DNA of 64,000 nucleotides from positions 7,894,001 through 7,958,000 of the forward strand of contig NC_058138.1 of the NCBI RefSeq assembly GCF_011075055.1, read 5' to 3'. Positions 1 through 10,419 of this stretch are shown one piece after another. The notes below the pieces were generated by a model, which was not told the DNA's origin, ran no database searches, and saw only the letters and a list, made by a program, of their open reading frames with translations. This DNA is from Mangifera indica (lineage: Eukaryota > Streptophyta > Magnoliopsida > Sapindales > Anacardiaceae). The translations under genes were made by a program, and so were the position numbers. Positions within the stretch are counted from its first letter, which is position 1, and each line of letters opens with the position of its first letter.

Positions 1-430
1 TATCCTTTTTTCTAAAATGGGCATCCTTCTTTGCACCTTCAGAATTTAATTCCATAATGTTTCAAACATGAAGGGAAGGGTAAGAAACCGATAAAGGAAT
101 AGGCATCCCAGTTATAAAGATGGCCATCCCTATCATAGGGATGGGCATTCCTATTTTTGGAAATTGGTGTCCCTGTTCATTTATCAAAAATTTCTGAAAG
201 TTTCAGACTTGCAAGAATGGACATGAGACTAGTAAAAGAACTAATATCTCATAAGGGACAAGCATCCCACATTTGGGGATAAGAGTCATATGTTTGAAAA
301 GTTGAAAATATAAATTTCATCTATCTTTTGGTTATAAAAATTTTATATCATGGACTTAATTAGCTCAATAAATATAAATTAATAACTTTAAATTTAGTTT
401 TGGTATAATCAAAACACCTAAGAGTTTAAC
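1..430. other. Non-coding stretch with a recurring GGCATCCC-like motif
   Basis: I see no gene here. Variants of the octamer GGCATCCC, some inverted as GGGATGGG, recur near positions 19, 103, 123, 140, 165 and 263, mostly spaced by 20 to 100 bases. The block sits beyond the broken 3' end of the copia element to its right and may be a decayed LTR or an older simple repeat. I could not match it to the LTR at 4360-4820. Confidence 0.35.
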
Positions 431-431
431 A

Positions 432-550
432 CCAAACTTGTTAAATATTTCTCTTGTATACTTCTCTTGGCATATGAAAGTTCCTTGATGAGATTAGAAC
501 ACTTTAATGCTAAGAAAGTACCTTAACTTACCCAAGTCTGTCATCTGAAA
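432..550 (-). pseudogene. Displaced second RT fragment of copia element A
   Basis: Minus-strand translation reads QFQMTDLGKLRYFLSIKVF, a stop, then SHQGTFICQEKYTREIFNKF. The DNA at 437-520 is nearly identical to 1190-1275, which encodes the same RT block in its proper place. Here it follows directly after RNase H, the wrong position in a copia polyprotein, so this is a rearranged duplicate and not part of the original domain order. Confidence 0.75.
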
Positions 551-1850
551 CTGCACTTATATTTTAGCTTGCCTTATAGAAAGAAATTTAATTTTTATTT
601 GCTTTGTCCTACCATGAAAGACAAGATTCCTGGTAATTGCAACAGTTGACTTGTTATCACAGTATATAATGGTGGTTTTAGTTTGAATTTGAGGCAAATC
701 ACCAAGAATTTTTCTTAGCCAAATTGTTTGGTTCACTGCAGAGGTTACTGCAATTTATTCAACCTCTACAGTGGACTAAACAACAATTTATTGTTTCCTA
801 TAGTTCTAGTAGATTACACCTGATCTGAGTGTAAACACATAGCTTAAAGTGCTCTTAAGGTCATCTAAAAAACCTCCCTAATCACTATTAAAATAGCCAA
901 TCAAGTCAACTTCTTTTTTCTTCTCATACATTACTTTAAACTCTATAGTTTGCTTCACATATTTGAACATCCTCTTTGTTGCTTTAAAATGAAATTCACT
1001 AGGTTTTTGCATGAACCTAGAAAGGAGACTTGCTGCATACATTAAATTTGGTTTTGTTGTTGTTAAGCAAAGTAGATAACTTATCAGACTTTTATACATT
1101 GAAACATCAATTGATTCAACTCCATCTTTTTTGCACAACTTCTCCTTCTATGCTAATGGATTATCTAGACCCTTTGAATCTTGCATGGCAAACTTGTTAA
1201 GTATTTCTCTTGCATACTTCTCTTGACATATGAAAGTTCCTTGATGAGATTGGAACACTTTAATGCCAAGAAACTATACTTACATTTCAGTTTTAAACCA
1301 AGTAACCTAGTCTGCATTATTACCAACAACTAATAAATCATCAACATATAGAGACACAATAAAGAATCCTGTAATATCATTCTTCACATAAAAAGTTGTT
1401 TCATTTAGTCCAAGTTTAAGCAAATATGAGTTAGTTTTGCTATACTAGGCACTTAGAACCTGTTTTAGGTCATAAAGAGCTTTCTTTAGCAAGCACACTT
1501 TTCCCTTATCTCTTTTCTTTATGAAACCATAAGGCTATTCAATTAGGACTTCCTTAAGTCACCATTCAAGAAGGTAAACTTCACATCTAATTGGTATAAC
1601 ATCTGAACTTTTTGAGCAACAAGTGCAATCAATGTCCTAATTTTGTCAAATCTGACAATTAAAACAAAAGTCTCTATATAATCTATACCTTGTTATTGTC
1701 CATAATCTTTCACAACCAATATTGCCTTTATTTTATTGACTATACCATCTAGATTCAACTTGGTCTTAAAGATCCATTTAACCCTAAGTACACTTTTTTC
1801 AACTGGTCTTTTAATGAACTCCCAAGTTTGGTTTTTCTAAATCATGTTAA
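540..1850 (-). pseudogene. Copia reverse transcriptase and RNase H region
   Basis: Minus-strand translation gives LYVDDLLVVGNN at about 1320-1360 (the RT catalytic YVDD), LGIKVFQSHQGTFICQEKYA downstream, then SLLSRFMQKPSEFHFKATKR at 878-1138. RNase H motifs EYIAVTSAVNQTIWLRKIL and the catalytic-site-like YCDNKSTVAIARN lie at about 600-760. Several in-frame stops are present. Between YVDD and LGIKV about ten residues of the usual MTDLGKLRY block are lost. That block appears instead at 432-550. Confidence 0.8.
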
Positions 1851-2233
1851 GCTTATCTTGCATAGTTATTTTCTAACTTGCTGAAGGGTCTATTTTTGCT
1901 ACAACACACCTGTTGTATACATTAGCCAAACTTCTCACTTTTCTAGTAGAATTTTCATCCTCATCAAAATCACTAACTTCAAGTTGTGTAGTTGAAGTTT
2001 CTTCATCTTTGGCTTCAGTTCTAATTTCTCTTTAAACTGCCTATTCTTCTCAATTATACTATGCATCCTTATTAACTTTGACATCTCTGTAAACTGAAAT
2101 TTTTCCAGTTTCAAGATTGAGTAGTCTATAGGCTTTTGAACTACAACTATAGCCTATAAATTTCCATTATTTCTTTTAACTTATTTCTTTTGATTTTTGG
2201 TACATAAGTCCAACATATGTTGCCAAAGACCCT

Positions 2234-2631
2234 TCAAGTTATCAGGGGCAGGTTTAATACTATGCCAAGCCTCATAAGGAATGGAATCATCAATGCTCTA
2301 ATGGGTAATATGTTAAGCAAGTAAACTACAACGTTTACTACCTTTGCCCAAAATATTTTAGGCATTTTCTTCTCAAATAGTAAGTATCTAGACATATCCA
2401 TAATGCTTCTATTTTTTCTCTCACTCATTCCATTTTGCTGAGGTAAATATGGAATTGTGAATTGATGATGAATGCTAGCCTTTTTGCATTCTTCCCTAAA
2501 GCTACTACATGTATATTCTCCCCATTGTCTCTTTTTATACTTTTAATTTTACTACTACACTTATTCTCCACTAGTTTCTTGAATGTAATGAACATGGTAA
2601 TTATGTTATATTTCAATTTTAAGAAGTACAC
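2234..2631 (-). pseudogene. Copia integrase fragments (two overlapping frames)
   Basis: The 2425-2631 frame holds KRDNGENIHV, matching the second catalytic-aspartate block of copia integrase, and ends near a Q-x-H-x-Y-L-S-K-ME stretch. The 2234-2428 frame begins MSERKNRSIMDMSRYLL, which corresponds to the GVSERKNR motif around the catalytic glutamate, followed by FWAKVVNVVVYLLN. A frameshift separates the two pieces, so integrase is inactive. Confidence 0.75.
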
Positions 2632-2931
2632 CTAATAGAACTTTGTAAGGTCATCAATAAATAGTAGGAAGTACCTATTGTTATTCAATGAAGGAGTTTG
2701 CATAAGTCCACACATATCTATGTGAACAAGCTAGAGCATTTCTTTTGCTTTATGAGCTATTCCAAGAGGAAATAACAGTCTAGTATTCTTTCCTTGCTTA
2801 CAAGTTGTCATTATCAACTTAGGTACTCCTATCACCAGATTCTTTTTAGACAACATATTAATTCCATTTGAGTGAAAATGGCCTAACCACTTGTGTCATA
2901 GGTCTTTATCAAGTATCACACTAGTGAAAGC

Positions 2932-3276
2932 TTAAGCACTTGTTTTTCCTAAATCACAAGTCAAACTTCTATACACCATTTTGATTGCCATAACTTTTAT
3001 TTGTTTGTTGTCTTTTACAATGCATTTTTTATCTTTGAATTCTAAAGTATAGCCTTTCTTTATCATCTGACCAATGTTGAGTAAATTCAAGGCTATATTA
3101 GGAACATAAAGAACATTGGAAATGAATCTTGTACCTTTTGGTGTATGCACTGCAACCATACCTATTCTTTTGACTGATACTAGTTGTCCATTGCCAATCC
3201 TCACCTTAGCAACATCACTCTCTTTTATGCTAACATAATAATCTCTTGTTTGATGATATATGATTCGAGTACCCAT
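2932..3276 (-). pseudogene. Copia protease to GAG-pre-integrase fragment
   Basis: This open stretch of 114 codons carries VRIGNGQLVSVKRIGMV, TRFISNVLYVPNIALNLLNIG and LEFKDKKCIVKD. These are typical of the region between the retroviral-type aspartic protease and the integrase zinc domain in plant copia elements. The apparent first codon is internal to the original polyprotein. The preceding sequence still shows a DNGCTNHM-like protease signature in degraded form. Confidence 0.7.
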
Positions 3277-3959
3277 TGTCTAGTAACCATACCTGATCAT
3301 CAAGTAAAGCATGACAGTTTACAGTAAAAAGTTATTTTTCTTATTATTGAGTGTCTTGTTGCTATTATTCCACTATCTGAGCTTATGGTTGATTTTGGTT
3401 GCTTTAATTCTTACACACTTCTCCATGTGTCCAAATTCCTTGCATGATCTATATTGTATGTCAGTCCTAAACCAGTAAAACTTTTCTACATGACTAAATT
3501 TCTTACAATGACTATATTGAGGAAATTTTCCTTTTCTAGATTTCTACTTGCTATTGCCACCTTCTCTTCTTTCATTCTTATAGTATTGCTGCTTATTTGA
3601 GTTTCCAATGGTACAAGTCTTTCCTCTTTGATTAGCCACAAATGCTTTTTCACTACTATTTCCAGCTCTTGAACTATCATTTGTGATAGTTCCTTAGAGT
3701 CTTCAACTGAGGAGATTTTTGCCTTAAAGCAATGTGAGACAAAAATGCATCCTTTTTTGGTAAACTTACCAAAACCTATTCACTCAATATGGCTTCAGTA
3801 ATTTCTTCTCAAAGCAATGTGAGCTGATTTGCAATCTTCGTGAGTCTATCTATGTAGTCTTTAACTAGTTATGTTTCTTTCATTTTCAAGAGAGTAAATT
3901 CTCTCTTGAGTTGAACACTTGCAACTATTTGGATTTCTCATTGCCATGGAGCTCAAGTC

Positions 3960-4256
3960 TTAGTTTGTCTTATGCCTGTTTAGTAGTTTCACAAGCCATA
4001 ATTTGCTAAAAATGACCTCAGTTATTGCTGAATGGATACAAGATAATGTCTTATACCTCTTAGCCACCTTTTCTGAGTAATGCTTGACCTGATTGATTAT
4101 AGGGTTATCAGGTAAAGGTGTTGGATCCTTCCTTGTATCAACAACCTCCCACAAATCAAAGGCTCTCAAATATGCTTTCATCTTCACTAACCATGAAGCA
4201 TAGTTCTCACCATTAAAGACTGGTGTTTGTCCTCCATTAAAACTGCCCGAGGCCAT
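3960..4256 (-). pseudogene. Copia gag N-terminal fragment
   Basis: The frame opens about 90 bases inside the primer-binding site with MASGSFNGGQTP, followed by FNGENYASWLVKMKAYL and DLWEVVD. This is the conserved start of copia gag, the nucleocapsid-forming protein (UBN2/DUF4219 families). After about 85 residues similarity stops and the frame is broken. Further minus-strand gag-like sequence with a CCHC-type knuckle (CKEFGHMEKC) appears around 3430-3700. It is the fossil of a structural gene, not a functional host gene. Confidence 0.8.
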
Positions 4257-4343
4257 CTCTTTTAGCTGTGTTTTCCCTTCTTTTTCTCACTTTTTTACTC
4301 TGATTCTACTCCTCCTTAATTCACAGGCCTTACAAGGATGAAA

Positions 4344-4355
4344 GCTCTGATGCCA
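4344..4355 (-). other. Primer-binding site of copia element A (initiator tRNA-Met)
   Basis: On the minus strand the 12 bases read TGGCATCAGAGC, one mismatch from the usual plant TGGTATCAGAGC that pairs with the 3' end of initiator tRNA-Met. It lies just inside the LTR, where reverse transcription would be primed. Confidence 0.75.
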
Positions 4356-4359
4356 CTAT

Positions 4360-4820
4360 TGGTATTTTGCAATGAAGCTGCTTATGTTTAGAACAAAATT
4401 CAGAAAGAAAACATAAAAAGAAAGAGTTTTTGGAAGAAGTTTTTTGAGGTTGCTTTACTTCTTACATTCAACAAAAATATATATTACATAAAAAAAATTT
4501 AATCCATTCTTTTTACATAAAAAGTAGATCTATGACAGGAACATTAAAACAACCCCATAATAGGCACTGTGACATTGCATTATGACCATACATTGCAACC
4601 TAATTCTTACCTAACAACTAACCAAAGCATGGCTTACATTATCACAACATTACATAAACAAAACTTACTAAAATTTAGAAAGACTTGTCACTAGTATTTT
4701 AGTTAAAGCTGACCATCCAGCTAAACGACTTTGACTTCCAAAAACAGCTGCCACCTCAACTTGTTTCCACCTTGCATACAGTCCAACTAAGTCTAATTGA
4801 TTGTTGGTAGTGTTGAATCA
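4360..4820 (-). repeat. LTR (5' LTR) of copia element A
   Basis: On the plus strand this segment begins TGGTATTTTGC and ends GTGTTGAATCA, giving TG...CA ends about 461 bases apart. It abuts the primer-binding site with a 4-base gap. On the minus strand it begins TGATTCAACACTACC, as expected for a 5' LTR placed ahead of gag. The outer boundary is inferred from the TG/CA rule because no partner LTR is visible in the window. Confidence 0.6.
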
Positions 4821-5335
4821 CTATTTGATGTTTCTTTTATTTTTTGTTTTTGCTACTGCAAGTTTTTGATGATATCTGAGTTGTGTTTTTTAATTTTTGT
4901 GTAAATATGATGATTCTGAGGTTTTGCTGGTCGTTTTAATGATTTTATTTATTCTGATGGTGTTTGGATTGTTTTTGATAAATCTATTGATTTTATAGTT
5001 GTGGTTGATAGTTCTAATGAGTCTCTTAATTTTGATGGTGTCTAGGTTACTGATAATGAATTTGGGGTTTCTAAGTTTTCTTTTTAAATTAAATGTATAA
5101 ATAAAAAGGGAAACAAGGGACCCTAAGAAGAAGTGAATCGAGAACAACCTAACCACATCCTTCCAAATGAGAATAATATTTAAGGGAGAACTCTAATTCT
5201 GACATAGATTTGCAATAAAATACATAGGCAGCATTCTATATCCTTTTTTACAGTTATCATCATGAATATATCAGTAACAGTTGGCCCCATGAACAAGTTT
5301 CCAACCCATCAACCAAGCACCATTAATTTCTCAAA
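4821..5335. other. Gap between copia LTR and the fasciclin gene
   Basis: At 4880-5100 the plus strand carries a loose repetition around TTTTGATGGTGT and TCTAATGAGTCT, giving short acidic-serine frames but no recognisable protein. The minus-strand frame at 4890-5156 is lysine and asparagine rich, has no known motif and is probably chance. Positions of about 5160-5335 are the likely 3'-UTR of the fasciclin gene. Confidence 0.4.
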
Positions 5336-6070
5336 TTACATTATAGAGACTCCCATTATTAGCACCATCACAAAAGTAGCAAAGAAATGAAGTAATCCTC
5401 CATAAGCCAGCCTTTTAGCAGACCCTGATGATTTCTGAGGGTTAACATAAGGTGGAAGAGAAGCATCCGCCGGAGCCTGCTGATCAAATTCATCCATCGG
5501 AGGAGCCGATGTCGGTTGCAGCCGCGGAGCTTCTAGAGGTGCAACCACAACAGCCGGACTTGATTTGTTGGAGAATGTGCTATATTGTAACACACTTTCT
5601 ATGCCATGGCATCGAATGGAAGAGCCTGCAGTGCAAATATTAGGGCTAATGAGTTTCACATTATTGAGAAAATAATTCCTCCTCCCACCATTGGAAATAT
5701 TCAGCATGTACTCCGGAAATGAACTTGGAATCAATGAGCCTGATGGGATACGTCGAAGATGCTCGAAAAGCAGAACTGATGGGATGGAATGACGAAGCAA
5801 GAAATCAGAGACGGAGCCCTGAAGCATATTGGTTTTGGCCAAAGTTCTGTCATTAGGCATGAAGAAGGTGACATTTTCCAAGATTTCTTGATCAAGTTGA
5901 GACATCTTAAGAAGCATGACAAAGGTGAAGTAGTTAGCCCTTTGCATCTCTTCCGTGGCAACGAGAAGGTTTTCATTGTTCGCCGGAGCAATGTTTGCGG
6001 GTGTGGCTTCAGATGAAAATAGTGAAGCCATAAACAGAAAAATCAACAGGAGGATAATATCATTAGCCAT
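5336..6070 (-). CDS. Fasciclin-like arabinogalactan-type cell-surface protein (single FAS1 domain)
   Basis: The 244-residue product has an N-terminal signal peptide (about 1-22, hydrophobic LLLIFLFMASLF, likely cut near SSEA). It has one FAS1 fold at about 35-165, with an H1-like motif VTFFMPND (67-74) and an H2-like CHGIESVL (154-161). A proline/alanine-rich linker (about 172-210, with AP, SAPP and QAPA steps suited to hydroxyproline glycosylation) precedes a hydrophobic tail (225-244) that could be a GPI-anchor signal or a membrane segment. N-glycosylation sequons are NVT (66), NIS (124) and NKS (168). Two cysteines (146, 154) flank the H2 region. FAS1 proteins act in cell adhesion and wall assembly outside the cell. 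It is a single exon with ATG at 6070 and TAA at 5336. The FAS1 family call is firm. The exact FLA subgroup is uncertain. Confidence 0.85.
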   Translation of the reverse strand: MANDIILLLIFLFMASLFSSEATPANIAPANNENLLVATEEMQRANYFTFVMLLKMSQLDQEILENVTFFMPNDRTLAKTNMLQGSVSDFLLRHSIPSVLLFEHLRRIPSGSLIPSSFPEYMLNISNGGRRNYFLNNVKLISPNICTAGSSIRCHGIESVLQYSTFSNKSSPAVVVAPLEAPRLQPTSAPPMDEFDQQAPADASLPPYVNPQKSSGSAKRLAYGGLLHFFATFVMVLIMGVSIM

Positions 6071-8400
6071 TTGTTATGAATTTTTTCTCCCTGATGTTAT
6101 TTTGGAGAAGTTTGACTGGTTTTTGTATTTTGAGATTAAAAGGGATTAGATTGGGCATGCAGATTTGCTGCTTCAACTACCGGTGAGTTCACACTTCTTG
6201 GATGCTTAATAAAAATTTTGGGCATGTGAGGATTCTTGATCCATTTTAACAAAACTCCTTAAAAATTCAAGTTCAAGGATTATGAATAATTAAATACTAA
6301 GGAAAAAGAAAATTACAGACCAGAAATATTATACTAAAACATCTCATTGTAAGTTTCACAAAAAGGAAAAAGTCTTTTAAGTTGCTAAATAAAATTATAT
6401 ATACTCACTTTTGAATATTTGATTAGATATTTAAATAATATATCATCATATGATTAAGTGATTTAATATTTATGATAAAATAATATTGATTATATAATAA
6501 CATATTATCTTAATATTTATTTAAATATTCAAATCTGGATACACAAATATTACTATTCAAATCAATGATTTTTTTATTTGAGATGAGATGGGTACTATTA
6601 TAAGATTGTTATACATCAGATCATGTCATCTGCATAGTATGTGATTATCTCATGAATTTATCTAATGAATTTCTTTGTTACTTTTAAGGTTCTTGTTATT
6701 TAGATTATGATTGGATTGGGAAAGTGGCAAGAAATCTGACATTTTTGAAGGGCAAAGAAGATCACCCGATCACTTTTAGAATTTGGGCCAAAAAAACCTA
6801 AAAATGTTAAAATTGTGCATGATAATAAATATGAAAACATAAATTTAATAACCATTTTAAACTGTTTATTATTCAATTTTAATGAGATTTTAATGTTTTA
6901 AATTAAGTCGTACCAAAATAATTACATCATGGTTAATAATAAAAGTATTTTTTGATTATGTATATACATAGCTACGTCCCACCCAAGATTTGATGGAATG
7001 ATAATTCTTATCCGTTAAATTTTAAAAAGTAAAATTCTCACTCATTATTCACTTATGCTAATAAATTATATTTGGTTTTCTTATAAATAATTGTTTTATC
7101 CTTTTATTAAAATTACAAGGTTGTCATTAATATTTAATAAAAATTTATTCTTATTGATTTAAAATTTTTTACTTAAATTCTTAAACTCTAACTAATCTTA
7201 AAATATTAAATTTAGTTTTTTGCGAGTGTAATGAACATTTTTTAACTATCGAGAGGCATGGCGAAATTTTAAAAACACCCCAAACTTTTAAATATCCAAA
7301 ATCCCGTAAATTTTTTTATTAATACTCCTAACATTGTATAAAAAATAGTTCACCCCTCAAATATACATCATTGAAAGTAAAATATAATTAAAAAAACCAA
7401 TGCAAAATGTTGTCCTTTCACTTAATAGTTTTTTACTAACAAAAATAGACGGCAAGTGGGAATTTAGGTTTTTGAAATTTAATGTTTAAAAATCTATCTT
7501 TTCAACAAATGCATAAGAGGCAGTACTCATCTATATCTTTATTCGCAAATTCATCCTAAAATGAAGCTTAAAGTGTATATCAGTCCTAAAATACATTTAA
7601 ATTAATATTAATTAAGATTATAACTCATTCTTTATATGTTTAAATTAACATTCATTAGGAACATTGTAGTAGACATAAGTTTTGTTCAGACAATCAACTG
7701 TTTCATTATTTTTATTAATCAATGCATAGACTCTCATTGTTGTACTCTCATCACAACTCTCATGTAATATCTGTGAATACATAGTTACATTAGAAACTTG
7801 GTGGAATTTCCTGCATCAGCACTAATATAAGTGTTTTCGGTATTTCGTATGGCATAACATTGAGATGATGTTGCAAGGGAAGGAGAGGATGGGGGCTACC
7901 ATGGACATTGGAAAGGTGGGGGTGGATTTTTTTTTTTAAATTTAGTTTTTTAAATATTTAATATTTTTCGAATAAAAAGAGCTAAAAGTATCTTATACGT
8001 GTTTATTTTTTTAATAATCTTGGGTGAAAGAGATGTATTTGAAGGTGTTAAGTGGAAAATTCATATCAGTTAAATTTATTGTATTACAAAATTATGTATT
8101 TTGGAATTTCTTTATTAATTACATTGGGTGCAAAATTATTGTTTCCTACTGTATTTTGGTCTGTTCTTATCCTAGTAGCACCTGAGAATCAAGAAAAAAT
8201 TAACCAGAGGGATGCTGCAGGAATTTCATCACTCTACCTCAGTTAGATGCAAGAGAATTTTTGTTATATTCGAAAACTTATCGGCATGAGTAAGGTTAAT
8301 TTTAACACTAATCTGTATGGACCCATATATTAGTAAAATGGGTAAAGCCGACACCCATTTATTGCCGTTACTTAAGAAGGTTAAAACCACTTAAATTTTG
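6071..8400. other. AT-rich intergenic DNA upstream of the fasciclin gene
   Basis: I see no gene. Positions 6395-6560 look like a degraded member of the MITE family at 9080: they share a TATATATACTCA-like end and ATCATATGATTAAGTGATTT. Positions of about 7255-7480 have the look of an old inverted-repeat element (CACCCCAAACTTTTAAA and later AGGTTTTTGAAATTT), but I cannot fix its ends. The short open frame at 8052-8246 has no protein-like features. Confidence 0.4.
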
Positions 8401-8405
8401 CATTC

Positions 8406-9012
8406 AAGTAAATTACATTTTCCAACTCACAGTTTGGTTAAAAACTTTTTTACTATTTAGAAATACAATCGATACGAAAGTAAAATAGTATTTCATCATC
8501 CATTAATTCTGAAAAAAAAATATAAATTACATATCAAATTTTAAATATTTTAAATATAACAGTTTAACCGTTAAATATGTTTTAAAAATTATAAATCAAT
8601 CCTATAATTTGGTAAGAATCCTAGCAATTAACACTGTTTTTTCACTATCGTCATGATCTTACCGTTGCTAACCTTACCATTCTCTCTTCCATCAAATTCA
8701 AGTTGTCATTAACGGCAACCTAAAATTGATAGAGGACAAAGATAAAGGGTAAATTGACAGGTGGCTGAAACCAAGAACAAAAGAAGAAGGAATGAGAGTG
8801 AAAGAAAAGAGAAATAAATTGGTTATAATGCAATTTAGATATTTAATGGTCTTTGTTTTGTTTTTTTGGTTTAATTTGGGATTATATGGTAATTATGAAA
8901 AAAGAAACAATATAGGTAAAATTGTAATTTCACTTTTTGGCACAATTTTTTTGGAACATGTTTTTATGTCATTTACGGGTGGAAAAGTGTTTCTACTCTT
9001 TTCATTTTTATA
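8406..9012. mobile_element. Foldback / MULE-like long inverted-repeat element 1
   Basis: The left arm starts near CAAGTAAATTACATTTTCC. The right arm contains GGGTGGAAAAGTGTTTCTAC and TTTGGGATTATATGGTAATT. The same pieces occur in the same order in the better-preserved element at 25085-25968, including an internal GTAAAATAGT stretch and a centre rich in CATCGTTG and ACCACT-type sequence. Arms are diverged and ends approximate. It has no coding capacity; the open frame at 8792-9013 lies in the right arm and is not a gene. Confidence 0.5.
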
Positions 9013-9079
9013 ATTCCTCTACATGATCTCAAGTCATACATGAACATTACAAAAACTAGCAAAATAATAAAACAATAAA

Positions 9080-9246
9080 ACTATATATACCCATTTTTTA
9101 TACACAATTTGTGTATACAGATGAGGTGTTATCATGTGATTGGATGTTTCTTTATCATACGATGATATATGTTTTAAAATTACTTAATTACATGTTGACA
9201 TATCACTGTGTAGATGAATTGTGTACCAAAAATAGGTATACATAGC
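9080..9246. mobile_element. MITE copy (167 bp), family shared with 40254-40420
   Basis: The terminal inverted repeats begin ACTATATATACCCATTTTT on the left and end in a complement of the same sequence on the right. The interior contains GAGGTGTTATCATGTGATTG and ATCACTGTGTA. The copy at 40254-40420 has the same length and an interior that is about nine-tenths identical by eye. It is non-coding; the transposase that moved it is not in the window. Confidence 0.75.
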
Positions 9247-9826
9247 ATTGCTTATAATAAAATATTACATTTGCAAATCTAAACATTGAAGCAATTTTAC
9301 ATATACACACTTTTGGTACAATATAAATTCTGTACCCAAAGGTGAACCTATAATTTTATTGTAAACATTATCCTTTACCTTTGAAAAGATTACATAAAAT
9401 ATTTAGAAAATAACCTCCTTACTCTAAAATTGATAACACTTTTTTGTTATCAAATGTTATCTAAATTTCGGTATTTAAAATTTAGTATCTAAATTTGATC
9501 AAAGAAAGATAATGCGTAAAATATTAAAGCATTATCTAGAATCCGAGAAAGATAATGCTGTAATTGTTGAGCATTATCTAAAATTCAAAGACAAATGTTT
9601 CATAAAATAAGAGTTTGGGAAGTGTAAAGTATGCTTCTGCAACATGTTCAGATGATGATTTGAGATGGTGAGGAAGATGATAATAGCATTTTCTCGAGAG
9701 AAGGCCACCTTCATTAGAAGCTAAAGATTTGTTGTTTCCATGTCAAATGGAAATCTCATGTTGCAGTTTCAGTTGATAATGGAATAGATGTTGGATGCGA
9801 TAAGCTGCTTCCCTCAGTTGTTGGGC

Positions 9827-9943
9827 TCAAGTTAAGATGGCTTCTGCACTTTTGATGCCTTGAATTCTTTTCCCTACACCTCCCATACCAATTGACAACT
9901 TTATTTCTTGGCCAGCCAAGAATTTCTCCAGAGTCTCTCCCAT
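9827..9943 (-). CDS. 38-codon frame with a P-loop-like motif (possible NB-ARC relic or micropeptide)
   Basis: ATG at 9943 opens a short frame reading MGETLEKFLAGQE, then IGMGGVGKRIQG, ending at TGA 9827. GMGGVGK matches the nucleotide-binding P-loop of plant NB-ARC resistance proteins. The preceding LEKFLAGQEIK resembles the stretch just before the P-loop in coiled-coil NB-LRR proteins. The usual threonines after the lysine are replaced by R-I, and nothing NB-ARC-like follows. It sits 15 bases inside a good splice acceptor (see 9958-10293). It may be the 5' stub of a lost resistance gene or only a chance resemblance. No function is claimed. Confidence 0.3.
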   Translation of the reverse strand: MGETLEKFLAGQEIKLSIGMGGVGKRIQGIKSAEAILT

Positions 9944-9957
9944 ATTATGGATCTGAT

Positions 9958-10293
9958 CTGTTGATATCAAACCAATAATTTCAGTACGGTTAATTCAAGC
10001 ATGTATATATGTTCATGCATGCAATTTGTATTACCATTTTGTATATATATAATTAAAAGATCACTTCAAATGTTTTGGTGTTTATTTCCATTTTCTCCTA
10101 CCTCTTCCCTTTCCCCACAATTGCTACCTTGAAAATGTATCAGAACTTAACTGGGAAAATAAACTCTAAAAGATAATGCTACATTGAATAATACAACCCA
10201 ATTCAAAATCAAAATAGGAGATATGAAAACTGATCATAACATAAAACAATCACATGAGTTTCTAAAAGAGAACTAATTCCAGTTCTCACTTAC
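9958..10293 (-). other. Possible intron ahead of the P-loop-like frame
   Basis: On the minus strand AAAATTG is followed by a strong donor GTAAGTG at 10293. A T-rich tract and ATATCAACAG acceptor end at 9958. Both match plant consensus. The proposed first exon is about 10294-10370 and the next exon starts at 9957. This is a prediction from sequence only. Confidence 0.35.
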
Positions 10294-10398
10294 CAATTTT
10301 GCAGAGTCCAAACTCAAGAAGCTAACTACGCTGTGTGTCCTCCATCAGGAATTAGGCAACTTCAATTTGTTTGGGATTTATATTACTTCATATGTGAG

Positions 10399-10406
10399 TA
10401 TTTATA
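10399..10406 (-). promoter_or_regulatory. Possible TATA box for the 9.6-10.4 kb relic
   Basis: The minus strand reads CTTCTTATAAATACTC, a good TATAAATA core, placed about 30 bases upstream of the proposed first exon. Promoter, donor and acceptor appear in the right order and spacing, which is why I treat the cluster as a possible gene remnant. Confidence 0.35.
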
Positions 10407-10419
10407 AGAAGACGGGAAT

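Larger units (their letters stand above)
540..4820 (-). mobile_element. Decayed Ty1/copia retrotransposon A (gag-protease-integrase-RT-RNase H)
   Basis: Read on the minus strand the domains follow copia order: LTR (4360-4820), primer-binding site (4344-4355), gag (3960-4256), zinc-knuckle and protease region (about 2930-3700), integrase (about 2230-2630), reverse transcriptase with a YVDD active site encoded at 1337-1348, and RNase H (about 550-1140). Stops and frameshifts interrupt every domain, so the copy is dead. The expected 3' LTR is missing. After RNase H the sequence passes into a second piece of RT (432-550). The family assignment rests on domain order and motifs and is firm. The lineage within copia is not resolved. 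Confidence 0.9.

Noticed and set aside
5452..6149. Plus-strand open frames opposite the fasciclin gene (5452-5643, 5789-6016, 5955-6149)
   Set aside because: They are shadows of the minus-strand coding sequence and have no domain or signal of their own.
8052..9013. Plus-strand frames at 8052-8246 and 8792-9013
   Set aside because: They are AT-rich and hydrophobic by composition only; the second lies in the arm of a foldback element.
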